A stretch of 37,122 nt of DNA from Flavobacteriaceae bacterium (GTDB lineage: Bacteria; Bacteroidota; Bacteroidia; Flavobacteriales; Flavobacteriaceae). The notes below the pieces were generated by a model. The model saw only the letters and a list, made by a program, of their open reading frames with translations, ran no database searches and had not been told where the DNA came from. Location: the NCBI GenBank assembly GCA_027080135.1, contig JALWUJ010000161.1:1-37122 (forward strand). The letters run 5' to 3'. Shown in pieces: positions 28,171 through 37,122 of this stretch (the first letter of the stretch is position 1; each line of letters starts with the position of its first letter). The translations under genes and the position numbers were made by a program.

Positions 28171-30042
28171 ATGATACGACTTACCCACTCTCAAGTTTCC
28201 GAAAAAATTAATTTTATCGACCATTACATCAATTCTTCCAATGCTGCCGATGGCTCCAAAGTAGATGCCAATGCTAATGTAACTTCAAAAAACATTGCTA
28301 CCATGGAAGCCGAATTGAATAAAGATATTAATATTCAGGTAAACAGGGCTTTGGTAAAACGTCAGATTGCTTCTCTTTTTGGAGATGATTTGGCAAACGA
28401 ATACATACGACAAATTGAAGCTCACGAAATTTATGTTCACGACGAAACTTCGTTAAAACCTTATTGTGTTTCGATAAGTATGTATCCGTTTTTGTTTGAC
28501 GGATTGACAAAATTAGGTGGCGAAAGTCAGGCGCCAAAACACTTAGAGAGTTTCTGTGGTGAGTTTGTAAATCTTGTTTTTGCCATAAGTTCTCAATTTG
28601 CTGGGGCTTTAGCAACGGTTGAGTTTTTAATGTATTTTAATCATTTTGCGAAAAAAGATTATGGCGAAAATTACCTCGAAAACCATCCTGATTTAGTTGC
28701 CAATCACCTTCAACATGTAGTATATGCTATAAATCAGCCTGCTGCTGCAAGAGGGTATCAGTCTGTTTTTTGGAACATTTCTCTATACGACGAAAGTTAT
28801 TTTAACAGTATGTTCGAAGATTTTCTATTTCCAGATATGTCCAGACCTCAATGGGAAGATGTTAAAAAATTGCAGGTCTTTTTTATGAAATGGTTCAACC
28901 AAGAACGCACCAAAGCCATTCTAACTTTTCCAGTGGTTACTGCTGCGATGTTGGTAAATGACGGGACTCCTGTGGATAAAGAATTTACCGAAATGTGTGC
29001 CCAAGAACTCAGTGAAGGAAATTCTTTTTTTATCTATCAATCCGAAAGTGCCGACAGTCTAGCTTCCTGTTGTCGCTTACGAAGTGAAATTAGCGATAAT
29101 ACATTTAGCTATTCCTTAGGAGCTGGTGGCGTGGCAACAGGCTCTATAAATGTGATTACTTTAAATATGAATCGCTTGATACAACAAGGTGCTAATATTC
29201 AAGAGGAAGTACAAAAAATTCACAAGTATCAAGTAGCGTATAGAAAGCTGATTGAAGAATATGAAGAAGCAGGATTACTGCCCGTTTACAAAGCTGGTTT
29301 TATCACATTAGACAAACAATTTTTAACCATTGGCATCAACGGAATGGTGGAAGCTGCCGAGAGTCAAGGAATAAAAGTAAGTAATAATACGGCTTATAAA
29401 AAGTTCGTCAATAAATACTTAAAAGTCATTTACGATGAAAACAAATTAGCTAAAAAACAATACGGTTATATGTTTAATACCGAATTTGTTCCTGCTGAAA
29501 ACTTAGGTGTTAAAAATGCGAAATGGGATCGTGCCGACGGACTTTTTGTTCCTCGTGATTGTTATAATTCGTATTTCTATGTGGTGGAAGACCATAAAAC
29601 CAACACCCTTGATAAAATTATTCTTCACGGAAATGAAAACATTCAATATTTAGATGGCGGTTCTGCACTTCATTTAAACTTAGAAGAAACACCCAACAAA
29701 GAGGGATTTATCAATTTACTGAATGCTACAGCTGCTGCGGGTTGTAATTATTTCTGTTTCAATATTAAAATTACTATTTGTAACGATTGCAACCATATAG
29801 ACAAACAAACCCTTCAGAAATGTCCTAAATGTGAATCGAAAAATATTGATTATGCCACACGAGTAATTGGTTATTTAAAACGGGTTTCTAGTTTTAGTAG
29901 CAAGCGACAGGTAGAACACGATTTGCGTCATTATCATATAAAACCACCAAAAGATTCCTTAGGAAAAAGCAGAGTTAGTACCTTTGTTGGAAGTACAAAA
30001 AAAGTACGAAACGTGTTTGAAGAATCATTGTATTCAGAATAA
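28171..30042 (+). CDS. nrdD: Anaerobic (class III) ribonucleoside-triphosphate reductase
   Basis: 623 aa; IYVHDET, SLASCCRLRSE, GAGGVATGSINVITLNMNRL, Zn site CNDC...CPKC, glycyl-radical region ATRVIGYLKRVSSF. Confidence 0.95.
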   Translation: MIRLTHSQVSEKINFIDHYINSSNAADGSKVDANANVTSKNIATMEAELNKDINIQVNRALVKRQIASLFGDDLANEYIRQIEAHEIYVHDETSLKPYCVSISMYPFLFDGLTKLGGESQAPKHLESFCGEFVNLVFAISSQFAGALATVEFLMYFNHFAKKDYGENYLENHPDLVANHLQHVVYAINQPAAARGYQSVFWNISLYDESYFNSMFEDFLFPDMSRPQWEDVKKLQVFFMKWFNQERTKAILTFPVVTAAMLVNDGTPVDKEFTEMCAQELSEGNSFFIYQSESADSLASCCRLRSEISDNTFSYSLGAGGVATGSINVITLNMNRLIQQGANIQEEVQKIHKYQVAYRKLIEEYEEAGLLPVYKAGFITLDKQFLTIGINGMVEAAESQGIKVSNNTAYKKFVNKYLKVIYDENKLAKKQYGYMFNTEFVPAENLGVKNAKWDRADGLFVPRDCYNSYFYVVEDHKTNTLDKIILHGNENIQYLDGGSALHLNLEETPNKEGFINLLNATAAAGCNYFCFNIKITICNDCNHIDKQTLQKCPKCESKNIDYATRVIGYLKRVSSFSSKRQVEHDLRHYHIKPPKDSLGKSRVSTFVGSTKKVRNVFEESLYSE

Positions 30043-30046
30043 AACA

Positions 30047-30130
30047 ATGTCTGGTCGAGCGTAGTTGCTGAGCTTGTCGAAGTACACTCGATACCTCATC
30101 AAGTAGTTCTCGACTGCGCTCGAACGGACA
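30047..30130. repeat. Copy of the TGTCnGkTCGAGC...GCTCGAACGGACA intergenic repeat
   Basis: Shares CTCGACTGyGCTCGAACGGACA with 19086-19154; contains an extra internal segment. Confidence 0.75.
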
Positions 30131-30152
30131 AACGTTACAATCAAACAACAAA

Positions 30153-30803
30153 ATGACAATTACCGAAATCCATCAACAATTAAAGAGGTATCAAAAGGAA
30201 AGGAAAAAGCTTTTTGTTACTTCTTCTTTTCAAACTCATAGCATTCCGTTGTTGCATATTTTAAAAACTTCTGGGGTTGAAATTGACGTATTATTTATCA
30301 ATACAGGATTTCATTTTCCTGAAACGGTTGCTTTTAAAGATGAAATTTCAAAATTACTCAATTTGAAGGTAATGGATGTACGATCTCAAGTTCCGAAAAG
30401 CCTTCAGAAAGATGAAGAAGGACATTTTTATTTTGCTTCCGATGCCGATTATTGTTGTTACTTAAACAAAATACAGCCTTTAGAACCGTATTTAATGCAG
30501 TACGATGTTTGGATAAATGGTGTGAGAGCTGGACAAAGTATGACTAGAAAAAAAATGAAAACAGAGCAAAAAGCACCTTTTCATACACTTCGGTTTCATC
30601 CTATTTTAGATTGGACTTCCAAACAGATTTATGAATATCGAAAACAATTTAATTTACCCGAACATCCCTTAGACCAACAAGGTTATGTAAGTATTGGTTG
30701 TGCTCCTTGCACTCGAAAATTTGATGTGAATGATGAACGTTCAGCCAGATGGTTTGGACAAAATAAAACCGAATGCGGTTTGCATAAAGACTTAATAAAA
30801 TGA
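30153..30803 (+). CDS. Phosphoadenosine/adenosine phosphosulfate reductase family protein (CysH-like)
   Basis: 216 aa; FINTGFHFPETV, DYCCYLNK, GCAPCTRKFDVNDERSARWFGQNKTECGLHK (CC..CxxC Fe-S type). Confidence 0.85.
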   Translation: MTITEIHQQLKRYQKERKKLFVTSSFQTHSIPLLHILKTSGVEIDVLFINTGFHFPETVAFKDEISKLLNLKVMDVRSQVPKSLQKDEEGHFYFASDADYCCYLNKIQPLEPYLMQYDVWINGVRAGQSMTRKKMKTEQKAPFHTLRFHPILDWTSKQIYEYRKQFNLPEHPLDQQGYVSIGCAPCTRKFDVNDERSARWFGQNKTECGLHKDLIK

Positions 30804-31720
30804 GAATATTAATTACCGGAGGAGCCGGCTATATTGGCACCGAATTGGTCTATTTATTAGAAAAAGAAAAAGCCATCAGCGAAATCGTTGTTTATGATAA
30901 TTTAAGCCGAAAAAACTTTAATTTATTGATAGGTAAATCAAAATTAACTTCCAAAAAAGTCCGTTTGGTCATGGGCGATTTATTAGATTCTAGAAAACTA
31001 AAAACCAAAGTAGAAAAAGCCGATGTGGTGTTTCATTTAGCCGCAAAAGTTACTACGCCCTTTGCAGATTACAATCCCCACGAATTTGACCAAACCAATA
31101 ATTGGGGAACCGCAGAATTTACTTATTTAATTGAAAATAGTAAGGTTTCAAAATTTATATATGTTAGTAGTGTTTCGGTGTATGGAGCTTCAGAAAAGGA
31201 GTTGAATATCAACGCCATTCCCAACCCAAAAACTTTTTACGGAATTTCAAAATGGAATGCAGAGAAGCATGTACAACGACTTCAAAACTCAAAATTAGAC
31301 ACCTATATTCTTCGGTTAGGAAATGTTTATGGTTATAGTAAAAGTATGCGTTTTGACTCGGTGATTAACAAGTTTATGTTTGAAGCAAATTTTAAAAATC
31401 ACATTCGCATTCACGGCGATGGCAACCAAATGCGTTCCTTTATTCATATTAAAAAAGTAAGTTCTTTATTGAAAAATCTATTGTTTTCAAACTTGCAACC
31501 CAATACTTATAATCTGGTTGAAAACAATTATAGTATTAATGAAATTGTGGATGTTTTAAAGCAGATTTATCCAGATTTAGAGTTTACTTATCTTACTCAA
31601 AATATGAATATGCGGAGTTTAAAAGTGAGTTCCGATTCTCGAATTAATTCGCTTTGCGAAACTAAAGAAAGTAGTTTGCTAGATTCGTTATTGGAATTTA
31701 AGCGGGAGTTTAGTTTTTAA
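30800..31720 (+). CDS. NAD-dependent epimerase/dehydratase
   Basis: 306 aa; MRILITGGAGYIGTELV, YVSSVSVYG, FYGISKWNAEK; ATGA overlap with the cysH-like gene. Confidence 0.92.
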   Translation: MRILITGGAGYIGTELVYLLEKEKAISEIVVYDNLSRKNFNLLIGKSKLTSKKVRLVMGDLLDSRKLKTKVEKADVVFHLAAKVTTPFADYNPHEFDQTNNWGTAEFTYLIENSKVSKFIYVSSVSVYGASEKELNINAIPNPKTFYGISKWNAEKHVQRLQNSKLDTYILRLGNVYGYSKSMRFDSVINKFMFEANFKNHIRIHGDGNQMRSFIHIKKVSSLLKNLLFSNLQPNTYNLVENNYSINEIVDVLKQIYPDLEFTYLTQNMNMRSLKVSSDSRINSLCETKESSLLDSLLEFKREFSF

Positions 31721-32471
31721 TGGTGTTTTCTAGACCACATATATCTTTGTAGTATTCAATAAATACATCTAACTTTTTTAACGAGATTATATTTTGCTCA
31801 AGGTCAGTTATAATAGCTGGACAATCTTGAAAATATTCTTTCGACTTTTTTAAAAATCGTTTTGTTTTTTCAACTTTTAATAAAGTACTGTCTTTTAATA
31901 AATAATAATGGTATGTAGGTGTAACTCCTGTTGCCATACCAGAATTTAAGCCATAATAATACGTATATCTGTAGGGTCTTATCAATTTTTTTCCATATGG
32001 TAATTCGATAGTATCAGACAATTTTAGTTTTTGTGAATAATTAACTCCTTCAAACCTCATTTGAGCCATCAATTCTCCCATGCTTTGTCTATTAATGTCT
32101 GAATAGAAAAGATCGTCAGAATCATTTGAACCTATATATATACTTAAAACATCCTCGTAAATTAATTCTACAAATATTTTATACTTACTGTAATTGTGGT
32201 TTAAATATTGAAATATTCGTTCATTTTCAGCTTCAGGATTGGTAATTATTTTATCAATAGTTTTATAATCTAACTTTCTAGATTTCCAGTTTTTATCGGT
32301 TTTTAATCTGGGGTTAAAGGCGGAATTTGCCATCCACAACATTCCTTCTTCACTTGTACCGTCTAAGTATATTATTTTGCTATTAATAGGTGGTGTTTTT
32401 CTTAATTCGAAGTCTTGGGAAAACAAATTAAAAGTTGAGAATATAATTAGTAGGATGACGACGTTTTTCAT
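31710..32471 (-). CDS. Secreted hypothetical protein
   Basis: Likely start MKNVVILLIIFSTFNLFSQ (signal peptide) at 32471; no recognised domain. Confidence 0.65.
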   Translation of the reverse strand: MKNVVILLIIFSTFNLFSQDFELRKTPPINSKIIYLDGTSEEGMLWMANSAFNPRLKTDKNWKSRKLDYKTIDKIITNPEAENERIFQYLNHNYSKYKIFVELIYEDVLSIYIGSNDSDDLFYSDINRQSMGELMAQMRFEGVNYSQKLKLSDTIELPYGKKLIRPYRYTYYYGLNSGMATGVTPTYHYYLLKDSTLLKVEKTKRFLKKSKEYFQDCPAIITDLEQNIISLKKLDVFIEYYKDICGLENTIKN

Positions 32472-32524
32472 TTTTAATGGGTTGTAATTCATGTTTATCA
32501 ACAACCAATATACAAAATTGCCTA

Positions 32525-34933
32525 TTAAAACTTATAACTAACCGCAGCAATAAAATTAAGCCCTGGAGCAGCCAGACCAGAAGAATAGGTTCGATACCGT
32601 TGGTTGGTTATGTTTTCTAAAGTTGCATTAATTTGAAAGGCTTTTGAAATCTGATATTGTGCGCTAAAATTTAAAGTGTACCAAGAAGGTGAATAGGGAT
32701 TTCCGTTTTTATCTAAAGCGTATAAATGAGGTTTGTTTTGTTCGCCTGGCGCTAAGTCTTCAAAACTAAACTCCCCGTTATATTCTGCAAAAACATCTAG
32801 TTTTAGTTTGTTGAATTTCCACGTTAAATGAGTGTTTCCAAATTGTGGTGCCACGTGGCGTACTGCTACGCGAGATCCGTCCTCTTCTTCTTGAAAACCA
32901 TCGGTAATATTATATTGTGAAGTCAATTGTACGTTTTTAGAAAAATTGATTTCAACTCCTGCTTCAAAACCATAAATTTCAGCTTTTCCTCCATTTTGTA
33001 TGGCTTGTACTTTGCTTAATTCTCCTTGATACATAATTTCGGTTTGACCGTTGATACTAAAATCTCTTCGTACCAAAGCATCTTCTAAAAAGGTCATATA
33101 GCCAGCAAAATCAAAAACAACTACATTTTCAAAATTTAAAGTGGCTGCTATTTCGCCATTATAAGCATATTCTGGTTTTAAGTCAGGGTTGGGTACGACC
33201 ACAGACCCAGGCTCAGAATCGAAAATCTTCCCTACATCGTCCACATTCGGTGCTCTAAAAGCTGTTGAAAAATTGAATCGCCAACCTAAAATATTACTTG
33301 CTTGCCAGTTAATCCCAGCGCTTCCAGTTAAAGCTCCTGTATTGATATCTGCTTCCGTAAAAGGAAAATCGTAATATGGAGTGTCAAAATCGGCGTATAA
33401 TAAAATATAGTTATATCGCAATCCTGCTTGTATTGAAAGAGTTTCAGTTAATTTAGATTGCAAACTCGCATAAGCTGCCATCGATTGCCAAGTAGAACCA
33501 TCTGGGTATCGTGAGGCGGTTTCGGAAGTATCGCCATTAAAAATATCGGTTTTCTTTCCGCTGGAATTTACTTTGTTATAAATATATTCAACTCCATAAA
33601 ACAATTTGCTTTTTCCAAACTTTTTTATAAAATCCAATGCTGATGTATAAGCATCTACTTTCTCTTGGGTTTCGTATAAAATAGTATCTTCAAAAGCCCG
33701 GTCTTTTCTTCCTTCTTTAAAATTTTGATACGATAAAGTCAAAATACTTTTGTCGTAAAAAGTAGTTCCGTTGTGAGTAATTTCAAGATTTCCATTTATC
33801 CATTCTTGTGGGGTATAATCCCAAACTGCCGATCTAAATTCACCGTTTTTCTTTCTTATTAAACGATCGTAACGAGAGTAATCGCTAGTAGTTGTATAAA
33901 ACAATCCTAAATTGAAGTCCCAATTTTCAGTTGGCATATACCTAATTTTCTGCATCGCATTAATTTGGTTATAACCTGTAGGTACTTGCACTCTTGGATC
34001 ATCATTTTCAATAACCGTATCTACACCATCGATGGTTTCTACATATTGGGGTCGTAAATAATCGTCTGGACCGTATTTCCCCATTTTTAAATCTCCAAAA
34101 TCTGTATAGGAAACACTGGTTAAAAATGCCCATTCTTTCAGCCCTATATTAAAATCTACATGACCTGTTTTTTCATTACTTGCCGTTGCATATCTTATTG
34201 TTGAATTTCCTGAAAATGAAGTTCCTTCTTCAAAAGAGAATTTGGCGTTTTTAGTGTAAAAATTCATAACGCCACCAATGGCATCACTTCCATAAACCAC
34301 CGATCCTGGTCCTAAAATTACTTCGGTATGTTCTATTGAGAAAGGATCGATTGAAATAACACTTTGTACATTTCCTCCTCTAAAAATTGCATTATTAAAC
34401 CTTACTCCATCTACTGTAATTAATAATCTATTGGTTGAAAAACCACGAATAATAGGACTTCCTCCACCTAACTGACTCTTCTGAACAAAGACATTTCCGC
34501 TGCTTTCTAGCAAATCTGCTGAAGTTTGTGGATTGGAAAACATAATATCTTCACTGGTAATACTCACAATTTTTTGAGGAATATCTTCTTTATTTTGTTT
34601 GAATTTTGAAACCGAAAGAATAACTTCTTCCAAAGTACTAGTGTCTATTTGTAGTTGTACTTTGTTATTAGATTCTAAAATTTGTTCTTTTGATATTGTG
34701 ATAATAACATGAGAGATGTGTTGAAATGTAATTTTTTCGTTTTTTAAAAATTTTGAAATCTCTACATATCCATCAAAATCTGAAATTTCAGATTTAGATT
34801 TATCCTCGTTAAAAACTGCAACACCAGAGATAGGTTCTTGAGTTTCTTTCTCAATAATTTGAATTTTTTGAGCGGTTAAAGAAATAAAAAAAAGGATAAA
34901 AAAAAGAAAGAATATGGGCAGTTTTTTGCTCAT
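32525..34933 (-). CDS. TonB-dependent receptor with N-terminal carboxypeptidase-regulatory-like domain
   Basis: 802 aa; signal peptide, plug (IIRGFSTNRLLITVDGVRFNNAIFRGG...YGSDAIGGVMNFYTK), C-terminal beta-barrel ending NFIAAVSYKF. Confidence 0.94.
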   Translation of the reverse strand: MSKKLPIFFLFFILFFISLTAQKIQIIEKETQEPISGVAVFNEDKSKSEISDFDGYVEISKFLKNEKITFQHISHVIITISKEQILESNNKVQLQIDTSTLEEVILSVSKFKQNKEDIPQKIVSITSEDIMFSNPQTSADLLESSGNVFVQKSQLGGGSPIIRGFSTNRLLITVDGVRFNNAIFRGGNVQSVISIDPFSIEHTEVILGPGSVVYGSDAIGGVMNFYTKNAKFSFEEGTSFSGNSTIRYATASNEKTGHVDFNIGLKEWAFLTSVSYTDFGDLKMGKYGPDDYLRPQYVETIDGVDTVIENDDPRVQVPTGYNQINAMQKIRYMPTENWDFNLGLFYTTTSDYSRYDRLIRKKNGEFRSAVWDYTPQEWINGNLEITHNGTTFYDKSILTLSYQNFKEGRKDRAFEDTILYETQEKVDAYTSALDFIKKFGKSKLFYGVEYIYNKVNSSGKKTDIFNGDTSETASRYPDGSTWQSMAAYASLQSKLTETLSIQAGLRYNYILLYADFDTPYYDFPFTEADINTGALTGSAGINWQASNILGWRFNFSTAFRAPNVDDVGKIFDSEPGSVVVPNPDLKPEYAYNGEIAATLNFENVVVFDFAGYMTFLEDALVRRDFSINGQTEIMYQGELSKVQAIQNGGKAEIYGFEAGVEINFSKNVQLTSQYNITDGFQEEEDGSRVAVRHVAPQFGNTHLTWKFNKLKLDVFAEYNGEFSFEDLAPGEQNKPHLYALDKNGNPYSPSWYTLNFSAQYQISKAFQINATLENITNQRYRTYSSGLAAPGLNFIAAVSYKF

Positions 34934-35649
34934 TCAAAAAGTTGGTTTAACACTAATAATGACTTTGGTTTTTTAAAACCGTGCAAATGTAATTGATAAT
35001 ATTGCAACATCAAATTTAGTACATTGGATCGTTGGTTTTTTTTTAGTTTTATTTGTGATATTGCATCAAAATCTATGCCGAAAAACTCTTTTAAATTTAC
35101 AACAACACTACCAGTTTCACAGAATTTTCCGGTATTAAAGTTTTGAAAATTACCTTCCACTAAATTAAAGTAAGGCTTGTTTGTTGAAGAACTATCTGGA
35201 AAAAATCCTAAATATTTGCTTAATTTTAATAAAAACAGAATATGAAAATTAGCAATTTCTGAATTACTATCTAGCCAAATGAAGGCGTTTTCTAAAAATT
35301 GAAATAAAGTTGAATCTTCTTCTTCTTGAGTAATTGAATTTGAAAGTATTTCAGCCATAAATATAACCAAGGTACTTTTTAATATATTGGTATGAAGTGA
35401 TTTGTATAAAAAAGACAATTTAACTTCTCTTATACTTTCTAAAGTACCTTTGTCTTTATGATTTGCTTCAATTTCAATAAGAGTTAATGGTTGAAAATAA
35501 GAAACCTTTAGTTTTCCTTTTTTGGATTTCAGGATTCTTCGGAGTAAATAGGTTTTCAATCCCGATGATTGGGTATAACATTTTACAATAAGGTCTGATT
35601 CGCCATATTTTATAGTTGAAAATACAATGGCTTTGGTGTTAACAATCAT
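34930..35649 (-). CDS. recO: DNA repair protein RecO
   Basis: 239 aa; MIVNTKAIVFSTIKYGESDLIVKCYTQSSGLKTYLLR. Confidence 0.93.
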   Translation of the reverse strand: MIVNTKAIVFSTIKYGESDLIVKCYTQSSGLKTYLLRRILKSKKGKLKVSYFQPLTLIEIEANHKDKGTLESIREVKLSFLYKSLHTNILKSTLVIFMAEILSNSITQEEEDSTLFQFLENAFIWLDSNSEIANFHILFLLKLSKYLGFFPDSSSTNKPYFNLVEGNFQNFNTGKFCETGSVVVNLKEFFGIDFDAISQIKLKKNQRSNVLNLMLQYYQLHLHGFKKPKSLLVLNQLFE

Positions 35650-37122
35650 TATCTAATAATCATAATTTTTGCTACCTTGGTTAGAAGATTATCGTCTGAT
35701 GTTATTAAAACCAAATATACTCCCGAAGCTACTCTATATTTTCCAAAAGCAGTGGTATCCCACTGTACGCTACCTCCTTCCGAGGTAGTTTCAAAAACCA
35801 GATTTCCAGTAATGTCAGTAATTTTTACATTTGCCTTGGCAGTAAGACCTTCGATAGTTACATTTCCTAAGAACTCAGGACGTACGGGGTTAGGGTAAGC
35901 AAAAACATTTTCCAAATCGTCTTGCGGTGCGGTTGAAGTTCCCTTATAAGCTACTAAACCATTTAGAGTAGCAAAATAAACAACTCCATTAGAGCTATCT
36001 ATGGCTATATCTTGAACATTATCTGAGGGTAAAGGCGAGTTGTCTGAGGTAAATCTTAAAAGAGTTTCTTGTCCGTTTGATGAGAGGTAAAACACTCCAG
36101 ATGTGGCAGTAGAAATCCATTTATTATTGGAACCATCAACTACAATATCTGTAATGGACTGTTCAAACAAAAGTTCTTGGGCTACACCGTCTTGTTCAAT
36201 AATAATTGCTTGGGTATCTGTATCTGTTCCTTCATCAAAAAAATCTCCTACAGAGTTTAAAACTCTTAAACCTCTTAGGGTTCCTATCCACAAACGATTT
36301 TGTTTATCAAAAGCCACAGCTCTTACGTTGGCACTAGGTAAATTTCCTGTCCCAACACCTTCACCAATTTTATAAGAATTATTAGAAGAAGGGTCATATC
36401 CTGCTAATCCTGTATCAACTGCACCAAAAAAACAATAACCTTCTCTACTTATTGCTAATTTACTTAAAGCACTTTCTTCTTCAGCATCAATATCTGAAAG
36501 GTCTATTACTTCAAATTGTCCTTCAGGAGAAAGTTTGATAAGTCCTTCGTTAGTTCTAGACTGTAAAAACCATAAGTTTCCTTCTCTATCAAACTCTGAC
36601 CCATATAGTCTAATACCAAGGGCTTCATTTCCACCTGGAATATCTAATGGACTATTGGTTTGGTTATATAAAATGGAGGGTGTTTGGTTATCTATTTTTA
36701 ATAATCCTTTTTGATAGGAGCTCATATAAACTTCTCTAAAATTATCTGGATTTATTTTTACAAAAGAAAGATCGTTTACATCTTCAACACCTAATTCTTC
36801 CTGTAGGCTTTCATAATCAATATTCGTCCAAGTTTCGTTTCTTAAATTGCTGATTCCTTTTCTTGTTAAGGGGTATGGATTAAAGAAGACATCAAAATCT
36901 CCATAAGCAACCCAAAGTTGTCCAGGTGAAGCATCTATTGCAAAAGGTTGATTAAAAAGAGGACCTTCTGGTAAGACTTGATCTGCACTGTTTGTACCAA
37001 AAGGAACTACTAGCATACCATCTTCTTCGGTTCCTAGGTAAAACACATTATTGAAAGCTAATCCAGACTGTAAAACAAAATCGAAATCTGGTAAGGTATT
37101 TACACTAGAAATTAAATTAAAC
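35649..37122 (-). CDS. porZ: PorZ-like T9SS protein (two-component-regulator propeller + C-terminal sorting domain), 5' end outside window
   Basis: Propeller repeats NRLWIGTLRGLRVL and NVQDIAIDSSNGVVYFATLNGLVAY; C-terminal AYPNPVRPEF...VYLVLITSDDNLLTKVAKIMIIR; adjacent to recO; frame open to the window edge beyond the listed GTG start. Confidence 0.8.
   Translation of the reverse strand, partial: FNLISSVNTLPDFDFVLQSGLAFNNVFYLGTEEDGMLVVPFGTNSADQVLPEGPLFNQPFAIDASPGQLWVAYGDFDVFFNPYPLTRKGISNLRNETWTNIDYESLQEELGVEDVNDLSFVKINPDNFREVYMSSYQKGLLKIDNQTPSILYNQTNSPLDIPGGNEALGIRLYGSEFDREGNLWFLQSRTNEGLIKLSPEGQFEVIDLSDIDAEEESALSKLAISREGYCFFGAVDTGLAGYDPSSNNSYKIGEGVGTGNLPSANVRAVAFDKQNRLWIGTLRGLRVLNSVGDFFDEGTDTDTQAIIIEQDGVAQELLFEQSITDIVVDGSNNKWISTATSGVFYLSSNGQETLLRFTSDNSPLPSDNVQDIAIDSSNGVVYFATLNGLVAYKGTSTAPQDDLENVFAYPNPVRPEFLGNVTIEGLTAKANVKITDITGNLVFETTSEGGSVQWDTTAFGKYRVASGVYLVLITSDDNLLTKVAKIMIIR

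Overview
AT-rich Bacteroidota (Flavobacteriia-like) chromosomal segment, judged from TAnnTTTG-type promoters, gene content and a T9SS PorZ-like/RecO neighbourhood. From left to right: (i) the 3' part of an orphan protein with an embedded lipoyl domain; (ii) a nearly complete molybdenum-cofactor cluster (moeA, single-domain modE-like, tauE-like, mobA, moaD, moeB-rhodanese, moaE, moaC-moaB fusion, moaA); (iii) a 601-aa uncharacterised Cys-rich protein with a possible FMN/TIM-barrel signature, followed by norQ-norD-lipoprotein-norE-norF without norB/norC; (iv) ADP-forming acyl-CoA synthetase plus an Rrf2 regulator, divergent from a tyrosine-phenol-lyase-like enzyme; (v) S9 peptidase, a His-rich polytopic membrane protein, ric/scdA, a short ssb, an APC transporter and a YeeE/YedE pair; (vi) anaerobic RNR nrdG-nrdD; (vii) CysH-like/epimerase pair, TonB receptor, recO and a porZ-like gene. 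The strongest new signal is a shared palindrome, AAAGAY-N6-RTCTTT, upstream of the 601-aa gene, norQ and ric, with a one-mismatch version at nrdG. This suggests a nitric-oxide/anaerobic regulon whose least understood member is the 601-aa protein. A ModE-like box lies on the moeA promoter, and two pairs of composite intergenic repeats run up to Moco gene starts.
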